Positions 43,721 to 52,726 of a stretch of DNA of 64,000 bases are shown in pieces. The notes beneath the pieces are model-generated. The model worked only from the letters and a program-made list of their open reading frames with translations, was not told where the DNA came from and did not search any database. Each line of letters opens with the position of its first letter. Position 1 is the stretch's first letter. The position numbers and the translations under genes are program-made. This DNA is from an uncultured Bacteroidota bacterium (GTDB lineage: Bacteria; Bacteroidota; Bacteroidia; Flavobacteriales; Flavobacteriaceae), in contig CAJXVU010000004.1 of the NCBI GenBank assembly GCA_913062555.1, positions 62,001-126,000 of the forward strand, written 5' to 3'.

Positions 43721-44680
43721 TCATTCTACTATAATATACTCAATTCTTTTCACTTGCAATTTGGAATTTTTAACCAAGTCTGGTTGTTGTACTATTTTAG
43801 GAATAAGATAAGAGTCTTGAACATTAAGTGTATTATAATCGCATTCTACAATAAAGCTAGCTGAAGAAATACTGTTAAAATTGCTCAAACTTGTATAGTA
43901 AATTACTGGAACTACTTTTGGATAGTATTTAACCTGAATGCCGTTAGGAACGTTAATCACATTAATTGGAACGTCAATTGTACCTTCTGTGAACTTTTCC
44001 ACAGCACCTGACACCTCAATACTTTCATGTGAATACTTCAAATCCTGATCTTTTTTTGGAAGTTTCAACTTTACATTAGTCAAAATATTTGAATTGATAT
44101 TTTCTAATAACAAGAGTTCAGTAAATATTTCAGAAATTGAATCTGTCAAAATTTTTGGACCTATGACTTTTATCGAGTCTGGTACTAAATTAAATGTTTC
44201 TGTTAAATCAAATCCCGATAAAAATTTTATATCAGAATTTAGTACAAGTGGAACTTTCTTTACTGTATTACGATCATACCTAAACCGAAGCGTATCAGGA
44301 TTAATATTTTCAATTTTTACATTGGGATCAAACTGATTAATCACATTTGACAATTCTCGTTTTTCTATCCAATTAAAATGTGTTGGTGTTTTATCAAGAT
44401 TTTTAAAATCGATGTCTATTGTTGGCGATGAAAAATAATATTTAATATGCTTAAATCCGTAAGTTGTTAAGGTAATGCGAATGACATTAGTAGAATCTTT
44501 AATTACCACCATATCTTCAGGCACATTTAAAGCATTAATGTTAAACAGAAAAGTTTGTGTATAATCTCTAGAAAGCTTTGTCAAGAGTGAAAACAATACA
44601 GCTATTAAAATGAACAGGGCAAATACATTGGCTCTCTTACTTTTAAAATAGGGGATTATTTTACGATTTAATACACTCAT
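43721..44680 (-). CDS. YbbR-like (CdaR-type) domain protein
   Basis: A 319-residue protein with one N-terminal transmembrane helix (VFALFILIAVLFSLLTKL, about 18-35), the rest outside the membrane. It contains YbbR repeats of beta strands, with recurring signatures such as KKVPLVLNSDIKFLSGFDL, PDSIKVIGP and IDVPINVINVPNG. In Firmicutes, YbbR/CdaR regulates the diadenylate cyclase CdaA, but no cyclase gene is in this window. In Bacteroidetes this gene is usually next to coaE, as here. Its start overlaps the end of the glycosyltransferase gene by 4 nt. Confidence 0.88.
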   Translation of the reverse strand: MSVLNRKIIPYFKSKRANVFALFILIAVLFSLLTKLSRDYTQTFLFNINALNVPEDMVVIKDSTNVIRITLTTYGFKHIKYYFSSPTIDIDFKNLDKTPTHFNWIEKRELSNVINQFDPNVKIENINPDTLRFRYDRNTVKKVPLVLNSDIKFLSGFDLTETFNLVPDSIKVIGPKILTDSISEIFTELLLLENINSNILTNVKLKLPKKDQDLKYSHESIEVSGAVEKFTEGTIDVPINVINVPNGIQVKYYPKVVPVIYYTSLSNFNSISSASFIVECDYNTLNVQDSYLIPKIVQQPDLVKNSKLQVKRIEYIIVE

Positions 44681-45690
44681 TGTTTTATTTTAAAAAATAA
44701 ATTTGGAAACTGTTGTTCAACATCTTTATTAGAAACAAATAATAGTATGGTAGATTTTAAAAAACCATAGCCATAGCCAAAAAATTGAATAGCAACTGCA
44801 AGCAAAGAGAACAACGCAACTTTTAAATTTGTCGTTTTAATCAAAGCTAGCAAAAAGCAACTCATGAAATATATGCCATAAATTTTTAACGGTAAATTAA
44901 ATCCGATTAATGCAAGTATAACAGCGCTAATGAGCCCTAAGTTAAACAAGCTAGGAAACCAATATGTAAGTTTTCTTGTTTCGGGATGCCATCGATTCAA
45001 AATAGGTCTAACCGATCCAAATTTATATACTTGTTTATAAAACTTAGACCAAGAAATTCTTCGCTTATGATATACATATGCTTCGGGAATTAGTCTTGTT
45101 TTAAATCCTAATTTATTAAGTCGTATCGATAAATCTGGGTCTTCTCCTGGATGTATTCTACCAAACCCTTGTGTAGCTTCAAATGTCTCTTTAGAGATTC
45201 CCATATTAAAACTTCTAGGCTCAAATTTATTAACGCTAGATTTATTTCCCCTAATTCCTCCTGTAGTTATAAAAGATGTCATTGCAAAATTAATGGCTTT
45301 CTGGATATTACTAAAGGAATGGTGAGCTGCGTCAGGACCTCCAAAACAATCTATATACTCTGAATTTAAACTTTCCAAGACTTTATTTAAATATTGCTCT
45401 GGCAAAACGCAGTCCGAATCCAATATTATAAAATAATTGCCTTTGGCTGCACGCATTCCAAAGTTTCTGGAATCTCCAGGCCCCGAGTTTTCCTTAAAAA
45501 AATAAGAAATATTTAACCGATCCTCAAAGCTATCCACAACGCTTTTAGAAGTTATAGTAGAACCATCTTCAATAATTACTATTTCAAAATCCTTCGCGCC
45601 ACTTAAAGTCTCAAAACTTTCAAGTAATTCTTTTGCCTCGTCTGGTCGATTATAAATAGGAATAATAAAAGAAATATTATTTGCTGTCAT
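44677..45690 (-). CDS. Glycosyltransferase family 2 protein
   Basis: A 337-residue membrane-associated glycosyltransferase. The GT-A domain is about 1-230: ISFIIPIYNRPDEAKEL, VIIEDGST, LDSDCVLPEQYL (DxD metal site), GGPDA, PGEDPDLSIRLNKLGF, then RRISWSKFYKQVYKFG. Two or three C-terminal hydrophobic helices follow from about 240. It transfers a sugar from a nucleotide donor, perhaps for surface polysaccharide; the acceptor is unknown. A TATCTTTG box ends 6 nt before the ATG. The gene starts a unit running into YbbR and coaE. Confidence 0.9.
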   Translation of the reverse strand: MTANNISFIIPIYNRPDEAKELLESFETLSGAKDFEIVIIEDGSTITSKSVVDSFEDRLNISYFFKENSGPGDSRNFGMRAAKGNYFIILDSDCVLPEQYLNKVLESLNSEYIDCFGGPDAAHHSFSNIQKAINFAMTSFITTGGIRGNKSSVNKFEPRSFNMGISKETFEATQGFGRIHPGEDPDLSIRLNKLGFKTRLIPEAYVYHKRRISWSKFYKQVYKFGSVRPILNRWHPETRKLTYWFPSLFNLGLISAVILALIGFNLPLKIYGIYFMSCFLLALIKTTNLKVALFSLLAVAIQFFGYGYGFLKSTILLFVSNKDVEQQFPNLFFKIKQ

Positions 45691-45696
45691 AGCTCA

Positions 45697-45704
45697 CAAA
45701 GATA
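45697..45704 (-). promoter_or_regulatory. Predicted -7 box of the glycosyltransferase-YbbR-coaE unit
   Basis: The minus strand reads TATCTTTG, ending 6 nt before the ATG at 45690, again predicting a nearly leaderless transcript. Confidence 0.55.
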
Positions 45705-45747
45705 ATTATTCCATAAATATAAGTACCCTAAATATTTTGTAATAAAA

Positions 45748-45774
45748 AACCTCGCTAAATAAATTAGCGAGGTT
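45748..45774 (-). terminator. Rho-independent terminator of the T9SS cargo gene
   Basis: An 11-bp perfect stem AACCTCGCTAA/TTAGCGAGGTT with a 5-nt loop. On the minus strand it is followed by TTTTATT, 23 nt after the stop codon. Confidence 0.85.
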
Positions 45775-45796
45775 AAATAAATTAATTATAATTTAA

Positions 45797-47341
45797 TTAT
45801 CGTTTTATAATTTGTTTTGTTTCGGTAATACCATTAATTGTAACTCGTACAAAATATGCTCCCGTATTTAAGCTAGACATATCTATCTCACTAGTTAATT
45901 TATTAGGTGCTAAACGAATTACTTCCTGACCTAGCATATTGTAAATTGAAACATTTTCAATAGTGCTCTGTGCTTTTAAATTAAGAGTAGTATTCACCGG
46001 GTTAGGGTAAAATTTGAATTTGTTTATCTCAACATTTTCAACTGCAAGTGGTGGAGAATCTGGAGACCAAACTTTAATTGTAAAGTTCCCATTATCCACA
46101 TAATTTGCGTGGTTTGTTGGATAAAAATTAAATACTCTCACATAATAAGTATCTCCTACCGTTAAACCTGTTGCGTTAATTTCTTCAAAAGAACTCGTCG
46201 TCCCTGCATTTGCATCAATACAAATTACGACAACTGGAGTATCTCCACATGCATTTGAATATAAAACTGCAACACCATCAAAGTTTAAGTCGAATCTAAT
46301 ATTAACATTAGCTGTTTTGGCAACAAAAGAATACCAAACATCCTCTTCAGGAGTTCCTGTACATTCTGCAGCAATTCCAGAATCAGAAGAATCATCAATA
46401 GTACCATTAGTTGGGGTCGCTGCATCTGCATCAACAGTATCAGTTTCTTGTACAATAACCGTAGCATCTGTACATTCATCATTAGTTGGTGCTGTTGAAA
46501 ATGTGTATGGTCCAGACCAAGCACTAGTATCTCCTCCAGTACAATCAGCTCTAACATAAACATCATAGGTATTACTTGCTGTCAAGCTTGAAAAATCATG
46601 AGTTCTATTTGGTGTAATCCCTGAAGCTGTAGCGGTTCCTGTTGGGGATCCACCTCCGGTGTTATCAACGAGTTCAACATCCCATAAAGTTTCTGTACCA
46701 CCTGGTCCAGAACTCCAATTAAAAGTAGCTCCTGTCGCAGTAACACTTGCAAAGGTTCCGGCTGTTGGTTCAACACATGATGGTGGTTCTCTAACCAATA
46801 CATCGTCAACAAACCATTGTGATTTATCGGCTGCTTCATATTCATAAGCGATATAAACGGTTGCGTTTACAGGTAAGGTATAAGGACCTTTAATCCCCCA
46901 AGACTCTGCACCTGTAGCACTAGACAACAATACCCAAGTGGCAGTATTTAAATTAGCTCCGTTGTAATCTATAGAATAGTATACATTATTTACTGCAGGG
47001 GTAACAGCAAATTTTAAACTTTCATAATACGTTAATTCTGGAGCTGTTGCTCCTGATAAGTTCATAACTGGTGAAATTAACCATCGATGCTTATTTACTT
47101 CAGCACCTCCAACTTCTCCAACAAAAAAATCGTCGAACCAAGCAGATTTTGTTCCCGAATTTGCTCTTGCGCTTGTGGCAGCCCATGTATAGGCACCAGC
47201 GGTAACATCATTATTAGCTCCAGCAGGATCGGTCCACCCTGTTGGCAAAAAACTACCTTCGAATCCTTCAGTCAGGTAGGTTTGGGCAAATAAAGCAGAT
47301 GAACATGCAAGCATGGTAATTAATAGCGTAATTTTTTTCAT
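45797..47341 (-). CDS. T9SS-secreted protein with choice-of-anchor J, Fn3 and sorting domains
   Basis: A 514-residue exported protein with signal peptide MKKITLLITMLACSSALFAQ. A choice-of-anchor J/MAM-like domain (about 20-185; EGFEGSFLPTGWTDP, KSAWFDD, WLISPVMNLSG) is followed by a fibronectin type III domain (about 190-285). Next come a second beta domain ending near 430 (DVWYSFVAKTANVNIRFDL) and the C-terminal type A sorting domain (about 440-514; FKFYPNPVNTTLNLKA, VSIYNMLGQEVI, GAYFVRV). The C-terminal signal should send it through the type IX system and attach it to the cell surface. It is probably an adhesin or glycan binder; no catalytic domain is seen. Confidence 0.9.
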   Translation of the reverse strand: MKKITLLITMLACSSALFAQTYLTEGFEGSFLPTGWTDPAGANNDVTAGAYTWAATSARANSGTKSAWFDDFFVGEVGGAEVNKHRWLISPVMNLSGATAPELTYYESLKFAVTPAVNNVYYSIDYNGANLNTATWVLLSSATGAESWGIKGPYTLPVNATVYIAYEYEAADKSQWFVDDVLVREPPSCVEPTAGTFASVTATGATFNWSSGPGGTETLWDVELVDNTGGGSPTGTATASGITPNRTHDFSSLTASNTYDVYVRADCTGGDTSAWSGPYTFSTAPTNDECTDATVIVQETDTVDADAATPTNGTIDDSSDSGIAAECTGTPEEDVWYSFVAKTANVNIRFDLNFDGVAVLYSNACGDTPVVVICIDANAGTTSSFEEINATGLTVGDTYYVRVFNFYPTNHANYVDNGNFTIKVWSPDSPPLAVENVEINKFKFYPNPVNTTLNLKAQSTIENVSIYNMLGQEVIRLAPNKLTSEIDMSSLNTGAYFVRVTINGITETKQIIKR

Positions 47342-47493
47342 GTGTATTCAATTTAGTTAAGTTTATTTTCGATTTATTAAATTTATAGCAAAATGATGAT
47401 TATTAGCACATTAATCGTTAAAATATAAAATATTCACGTTGAACAGATTAACAATTAAATGGTGTGTAAATAACCCAATACTAATGTAATAAA

Positions 47494-47520
47494 AAAAACC
47501 TTGCAAATTGCAAGGTTTTT
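47494..47520 (-). terminator. Rho-independent terminator of fabI
   Basis: AAAAACCTTGC pairs with GCAAGGTTTTT across a short AT-rich loop. It lies 25 nt after the fabI stop on the minus strand, where a run of T follows the stem. Confidence 0.85.
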
Positions 47521-47545
47521 AATTAGAGCATTATCGTTAATATGC

Positions 47546-48361
47546 TTATTCTTCCATGAAATTTTCCATAACCTCGTTACTGACACCCATATTGCTAAAA
47601 CCGCCATCATTAAAGAGGTTTTGAAGCGTTACTCGTTTTGTTAAATCACTAAATAAGGATACTGTATAATTTGCACAATCTATTGCTGTAGCATTTCCTA
47701 ATGGAGACATTTTATCTGCATAAGCAATAAATCCATCAAATCCTTTAACACCTTGACCAGCAGTTGTTGGCGTAGGTGATTGAGAAATTGTATTCACTCT
47801 TACTTTTTTGTCTTTCCCAAAGAAATAGCCAAAACTACGAGCAATACTTTCTAAATAGGCTTTATTATCAGCCATGTCATTATAATCAGGAAACACACGC
47901 TGAGCTGCCATATAAGTTAGTGCAACTATACTTCCCCACTCGTTCATTGCATCGTTTTTATATAAGGTTTGCATTACTTTATGAAATGACATTGCAGAAA
48001 CATCAGTTCCTTTTTGAGTCCAATCATAATTTTGGTTGGTATAAGCATTTCCTTTTCTAACATTCACAGACATTCCAATTGAATGTAAAACAAAATCAAT
48101 TTTACCACCTAAAATTTCCATAGACTGCTCTACCAAATTTTGCAAATCTTCTAAAGAAGTTGCATCGGCTGGAATAATTTGAGAACCTGTTTTTTCTGCA
48201 AGATCCTTAATTTGTCCCATTCTCATAGCAATTGGCGCATTTGTAAGAACAAATTCACCGCCTTCTTCATGTACTCGTTCTGCTGTTTTCCAAGCTATCG
48301 AATTGGCATCTAAGGCACCAAATATGATTCCCTTTTTTCCTTTTAATAAATTGTATGACAT
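47546..48361 (-). CDS. fabI: Enoyl-[acyl-carrier-protein] reductase FabI
   Basis: A 271-residue SDR-type enzyme for the last step of each fatty-acid elongation cycle. The N-terminal GIIFGALDANSIAW replaces the usual SDR glycine motif, as in FabI. The catalytic residues are Tyr150, Tyr160 and Lys167 (Tyr-x6-Lys) in YMAAQRVFPDYNDMADNK. TISQSPTPTTAGQGVKGF forms the substrate loop. It is monocistronic, with a TATCTTTG box 36 nt before the ATG and a strong terminator after it. It is the probable target of triclosan-type inhibitors in this organism, by family knowledge. Confidence 0.97.
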   Translation of the reverse strand: MSYNLLKGKKGIIFGALDANSIAWKTAERVHEEGGEFVLTNAPIAMRMGQIKDLAEKTGSQIIPADATSLEDLQNLVEQSMEILGGKIDFVLHSIGMSVNVRKGNAYTNQNYDWTQKGTDVSAMSFHKVMQTLYKNDAMNEWGSIVALTYMAAQRVFPDYNDMADNKAYLESIARSFGYFFGKDKKVRVNTISQSPTPTTAGQGVKGFDGFIAYADKMSPLGNATAIDCANYTVSLFSDLTKRVTLQNLFNDGGFSNMGVSNEVMENFMEE

Positions 48362-48397
48362 GTTATAATTGGTTTATATTTAAGTTATTTGAAGTGG

Positions 48398-48405
48398 CAA
48401 AGATA
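48398..48405 (-). promoter_or_regulatory. Predicted -7 box of fabI
   Basis: The minus strand reads TATCTTTG, 36 nt before the fabI ATG. No clear -33 element. Confidence 0.55.
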
Positions 48406-48532
48406 ATATTAAATTAAGAATTTTAATAAATTCTGTTATTCAGATTTTAATATTACATAATTGTTACTAAAATAGAATAAGGAAATGAAACTTTTGAATC
48501 AAAATTAATGGTCAAAATAGTCTATTAATATC

Positions 48533-50185
48533 TTAATTCAACAATTGTTTTGCATGGGCAATTGCAGATCCAGTCATATCTTTTCCTCCTAACATTTGTG
48601 CAATTTCTACAATTCGTTCTTCCGAATTTAATTTCACCAGATGAGTTATTGTTTTGTTATCAATATCTGCTTTATATACTTTATAATGCGTATCTCCTTT
48701 TGCGGCAATCTGTGGTAAATGTGTAATAGTAAAGACTTGCATTGACCTACTCATTTGCTGCATTATAGTTGCCATTCTATTGGAGATTTCTCCAGAAACT
48801 CCAGTATCAATTTCATCAAACATGATAGATGGTAGTTGTATATATTTTGCCAATATTGATTTTACAGCTAACATTATTCTCGAGAGTTCCCCACCAGAAG
48901 CTGCCTTTTTTAAAGGCTTAAAATCACCCCCTTTATTAGCTGTAAATAAAAATGACAAGCTATCCTTTCCATTATTTAAAAAATCATCATTAAAGTTTAA
49001 AGAAATATTAAACTTAGCATTTTCCATTCCTAAATTTGAAAGTAAACTCTCTAATTGTTCAGTTAATTTAGGGATAGCCGCCGCTCGTTGATCGTGAATT
49101 AACTCCGCAATTTTATCCAAGCCTTTAACTATTGTGTCAATGGCTTTTTGATTATCCTCTATTTCGGTATCTATATTTTCTGTTGCTATTACCGTCGTCG
49201 ATAATTTATTTTGAACATGCAATAATTCATCAATTGAACCTACGGCATGCTTCTGAAATAAGTTATGAATGCTTTGTAATTGACCGTTGATTACTTCTAA
49301 TCGATTTGGATCTACTTCAATCCGTTCTTGAGCCGATTCTACTTCATTAAATACATCATTTAACTCAATTAAAGCACTATTCACACGATTATATAAATCG
49401 GTGTAATTGTCTGACATGTTAGACAATTTCTGAGCGCTATTCTTCAAAGAAGTTAAAGCTTGAAGAATACCAATTTGTTCTTCACTTAACAATTGATTAG
49501 CCTGCAACAACCCTTCACCAATGGCTTCGATATTATTTAATATTTTATATTCTGATTCAAGTATTTCCAAGGTACCAGAAACCAGTTTAGCTGCTTCTAA
49601 TTCATTCAATAAAAACAAATTATAATCGTACTCTTTAATTGCATTAGCTTTATGCTCTTGAAGTGCTACGAGTGTCTTTTTAATGTTTTTATAGTCTTTT
49701 AATTTTAGCTTATAATCCTGTAAGTATTGTTCGTTATTTGCCAGGGCATCAATAATTTGAAATTGAAAATCATCATTGGCGAGCTCCATAGTTTGATGCT
49801 GTGAATGAATATCAATTAAATAGGCTCCTAATGCTGCTAAAGCATTTAGATTGACTGGAGAATCGTTTACAAAGGCCCTTGATTTTCCTGAAGGTAAAAT
49901 TTCACGTCGAATTATTGTTTCTGATTCATAATCTAAGTCTTCATTTTTAAAAAATGATTTTAAATTATATCCGCTAATATCGAAAGTGGCTTCAATAATG
50001 CATTTCTTCGAAGTATCTTTAACATTGGTAAGGTCTACTCGTTTTCCCAAAACTAGAGATAATCCACCTAAAAGAATTGATTTTCCCGCTCCAGTTTCAC
50101 CTGTTATAATGGTTAACCCATTACCAAAACCAACATGAAGGTAATCAATTAAAGCATAATTTTTTATAGATAAAGATGTAAGCAA
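48533..50185 (-). CDS. recN: DNA repair protein RecN
   Basis: A 550-residue SMC-like ATPase acting in double-strand break repair. Walker A is GETGAGKS (about 30-37). A long coiled coil spans about 155-370. The ABC signature AASGGELSRIMLA and Walker B IMFDEIDTGVSG are near the end, followed by FTITHLPQIAA. The start codon is TTG at 50185; no ATG lies upstream in frame, and MLTSLSIKNYALIDY matches family N-termini. It is the last gene of the bamD-omega-coaBC-DUF4835-recN cluster, 92 nt after DUF4835. Confidence 0.96.
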   Translation of the reverse strand: MLTSLSIKNYALIDYLHVGFGNGLTIITGETGAGKSILLGGLSLVLGKRVDLTNVKDTSKKCIIEATFDISGYNLKSFFKNEDLDYESETIIRREILPSGKSRAFVNDSPVNLNALAALGAYLIDIHSQHQTMELANDDFQFQIIDALANNEQYLQDYKLKLKDYKNIKKTLVALQEHKANAIKEYDYNLFLLNELEAAKLVSGTLEILESEYKILNNIEAIGEGLLQANQLLSEEQIGILQALTSLKNSAQKLSNMSDNYTDLYNRVNSALIELNDVFNEVESAQERIEVDPNRLEVINGQLQSIHNLFQKHAVGSIDELLHVQNKLSTTVIATENIDTEIEDNQKAIDTIVKGLDKIAELIHDQRAAAIPKLTEQLESLLSNLGMENAKFNISLNFNDDFLNNGKDSLSFLFTANKGGDFKPLKKAASGGELSRIMLAVKSILAKYIQLPSIMFDEIDTGVSGEISNRMATIMQQMSRSMQVFTITHLPQIAAKGDTHYKVYKADIDNKTITHLVKLNSEERIVEIAQMLGGKDMTGSAIAHAKQLLN

Positions 50186-50277
50186 ACTCGAATAATAATT
50201 AAAAATTAAGAAAACAAACTACGCTATTTTTTTAGCAGAAAACAAGTCTTAAACTTAAAATAAGCTGTTTATAGCAT

Positions 50278-51165
50278 TTAGAAACTAATGTTCCTCCATT
50301 TACTAGAATGTAGAGGTGCAATTGTAGTTAGGGTGGACATCAATTCTGAGATATTAACATTTGGGCCATCGCTAAAAATATCTTCTATTTCCGAGGCCTT
50401 TGCATCAAAGAATACTCTTAAAATAAATGAATTTGGCCTACGTCTATTCATGTTTTGTAGCTCCTTGATCGCTAAAGCGATATTTTCCTTCCCTTTTTTA
50501 GCACTTTGTTGCATTTGGTCTAATGCTCCAATATGATAATTATATAATACGCTTCTAAATTCTTTATACGTAGGAGACATAATATTATCCATTAAAGTAA
50601 ATCGCGATTGCAATCCATCTTCTGGTTTCCATCCTTTGAACGCCCCTTGTTGTGAATAACTCAATATATTTCTAGCCTGTTGATAATGGCTTTCTCCTCC
50701 TCGCATTTCAAACGAATCGGCATCCATGCCCAAAATCATATATACATGAAAAGCCAGTACCGAAACTAAGTTAGATTCAAACTGTGAAGGATTATATATG
50801 ATATTCTGAAATTCTTGATATCTGAATGAAAAATCTCTATCATTAAAATTATAAATTGGCGAACTATAAGAAGAGTTAAAGACTGGTCGTGAAGACCTTA
50901 CTTGAATTGAAGCTTGAAAAACGTTATTATCATAACTTGTAATATTTATTACCATGCTACAATTAATACGCTCATTAGCAGAAAATGATTTAGTTGTCCA
51001 ATGGGTATTATTAATAAACTCTTTCAATTGATTTTCTAAAGTCTTAAAAACTTGAACATTCTCATTACCTGTTTGTTGCGCATTTACAACAACATCGCAG
51101 TTTAATTCCTGAGATATAGACATTAGAGAAAACAAAAATGAAAGTACAAATAATATATTACGCAT
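50278..51165 (-). CDS. DUF4835 family exported protein (PorD-like)
   Basis: A 295-residue exported protein with signal peptide MRNILFVLSFLFSLMSISQ; the mature form begins with Glu. The DUF4835 pattern is clear: LNCDVVVNAQQ, LENQLKEFINNTHWT, INCSMVINI, NDRDFSFRYQEFQNI, LAFHVYMILGMDADSF, HYQQARNI, and GWKPEDGLQSRF. Bacteroidetes homologs lie next to coaBC and recN as here, and some annotations name the family PorD in connection with type IX secretion. I recall that only loosely, so treat the function as unproven. Its start overlaps the end of coaBC by 8 nt. Confidence 0.88.
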   Translation of the reverse strand: MRNILFVLSFLFSLMSISQELNCDVVVNAQQTGNENVQVFKTLENQLKEFINNTHWTTKSFSANERINCSMVINITSYDNNVFQASIQVRSSRPVFNSSYSSPIYNFNDRDFSFRYQEFQNIIYNPSQFESNLVSVLAFHVYMILGMDADSFEMRGGESHYQQARNILSYSQQGAFKGWKPEDGLQSRFTLMDNIMSPTYKEFRSVLYNYHIGALDQMQQSAKKGKENIALAIKELQNMNRRRPNSFILRVFFDAKASEIEDIFSDGPNVNISELMSTLTTIAPLHSSKWRNISF

Positions 51166-52372
51166 TGAATTGTTTTAAAATTTCATCCATCAAATCTTTA
51201 GCGACCTCAGCTTTAGATTTTAGGCCATAGTTAATACTATTTTCGTTTTTATCGATAATAGTTACTTTATTGGTGTTTCCGCCAAAACCAGCACCATCAT
51301 CGTTTAACGAATTTAATACAATTAAATCTAAATTCTTCTTTTTTAACTTAGCAATTGCATTTTCCAATTCGTTATTAGTTTCCAAAGCAAAACCAACAAG
51401 TATTTGCTGTTGCTTTATTTCGCCTAAAGATGCCAATATATCCTTAGTCTTTTCTAACTCTAAGTTTAACGTTGAAGCAGCCTTTTTTATTTTTTGCTCA
51501 GCAATAAATTTTGGTTTATAATCTGCAACTGCAGCTGAAAGAATTGCAATATCCGAATTTTCAAAATACTTATGACTGGCAATATACATGTCATTAGCAC
51601 TTACTACGGGTATTACTGTAATTAAATTATTATTATTAATGCTTTGATGTGTTGGTCCAGAAACCAAGATTACCTTTGCCCCTAGAGATGCAGCAGCATT
51701 GGCAATTTCAAAGCCCATTTTACCACTAGATTGATTTCCAATAAAACGAACAGGATCTATAGCTTCATGTGTTGGGCCAGCTGTAATTAACACCTGTTTA
51801 CCGTACAGAGGCAAACCCTTTACAATATCATTTTCTAAAAAAGCGATAATATATTCTGGTTCAGCCATACGACCTTTCCCTACCAAACCACTAGCAAGCT
51901 CGCCACTGGTAGCCGGTATCATTATATTACCAAAGCTTTCTAATTTTTCAATTGAGTTATTGGTGGATTCATGCTTGTACATATCGAGATCCATGGCAGG
52001 TGCAAAATACACTGGGCATTTTGCAGATAAATAAGTGGCCAGTAATATATTATCACTATTACCAGATGCCATTTTGGACATTGTATTAGCAGTTACAGGG
52101 GCAATTAAAAATAAATCGGCCCAAAGTCCTAACTCTACATGATTATTCCATGTTGCATTATCGTCATCTTCATTTGTAAAAGATGATATTACGGGATGTT
52201 TTGAGAGTGTTGATAAGGTTAAGGGGGTAACGAAGTCTTTAGAAGCAGGTGTCATTACGACTTTCACGTTAGCACCTGCTTTTATAAATAACCTTACTAA
52301 GGATGCTGTTTTATAAGCAGCAATACCAGCAGTTATGCCTAAAAGTATATTTTTACCACTTAAAATAGACAT
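51158..52372 (-). CDS. coaBC: Bifunctional phosphopantothenoylcysteine decarboxylase / phosphopantothenate-cysteine ligase
   Basis: A 404-residue fused CoA-biosynthesis enzyme. The N-terminal CoaC flavoprotein half (about 1-185) has GITAGIAAYK, ASKDFVTPLTL, APVTANTMSKMASGNSDN, and the FAPAMDLDMY block. The C-terminal CoaB half has VLITAGPTHEAIDPVRFIGNQSSGKMG and AAVADYKP, then KTKDILASLG. It links cysteine to 4'-phosphopantothenate and decarboxylates it. It is in an operon after bamD and omega, with a 9-nt gap to omega. CoaE, the last CoA enzyme, is also in the window but in another unit. Confidence 0.97.
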   Translation of the reverse strand: MSILSGKNILLGITAGIAAYKTASLVRLFIKAGANVKVVMTPASKDFVTPLTLSTLSKHPVISSFTNEDDDNATWNNHVELGLWADLFLIAPVTANTMSKMASGNSDNILLATYLSAKCPVYFAPAMDLDMYKHESTNNSIEKLESFGNIMIPATSGELASGLVGKGRMAEPEYIIAFLENDIVKGLPLYGKQVLITAGPTHEAIDPVRFIGNQSSGKMGFEIANAAASLGAKVILVSGPTHQSINNNNLITVIPVVSANDMYIASHKYFENSDIAILSAAVADYKPKFIAEQKIKKAASTLNLELEKTKDILASLGEIKQQQILVGFALETNNELENAIAKLKKKNLDLIVLNSLNDDGAGFGGNTNKVTIIDKNENSINYGLKSKAEVAKDLMDEILKQFNA

Positions 52373-52381
52373 CGCTTTTTA

Positions 52382-52714
52382 TTATTCTTGAGTATCTTCT
52401 GCTTCGGTATTTCTATAATAGATTTTGTCATTTAGCCATTCTTGAACAGCTAAAGCATGAGGTTTAGGTAATTTTTCGTAAAATTTTGACACCTCAATTT
52501 GCTCTTTATTTTCGAAAACTTCTTCAAGACTATCATTATAAGTAGCAAACTCCTCTAACTTGTCGATAAGTTCTTTTCTTATCTCTGTATTAATTTGTTC
52601 TGCTCTTCTTGAAATAACAGAAATAGCTTCATAAATATTTTGAGTAGGCGCGTCAATTTCATTTCTATTGTACGTCTCAGTATTTACAGGAGCATTAACT
52701 TTCTTTAAATCCAT
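52382..52714 (-). CDS. rpoZ: DNA-directed RNA polymerase omega subunit, Bacteroidetes type
   Basis: A 110-residue acidic protein. The segment NIYEAISVISRRAEQINTEIRKELIDKLEEF corresponds to the RpoZ core that clamps the beta' C-terminus. Bacteroidetes omega is divergent and is recognised mostly by this segment plus its place between bamD and coaBC. The C-terminal 40 residues (KLPKPHALAVQEWLNDKIYY) are typical of the phylum. It probably supports polymerase assembly. Gaps are 12 nt to bamD and 9 nt to coaBC. Confidence 0.85.
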   Translation of the reverse strand: MDLKKVNAPVNTETYNRNEIDAPTQNIYEAISVISRRAEQINTEIRKELIDKLEEFATYNDSLEEVFENKEQIEVSKFYEKLPKPHALAVQEWLNDKIYYRNTEAEDTQE

Positions 52715-52726
52715 CTTTATATATAA

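Noticed and set aside
46285..46845. Long open frames in other frames of the T9SS cargo gene
   Set aside because: They are low-complexity shadows of a repetitive Thr/Ala-rich coding region with biased composition.
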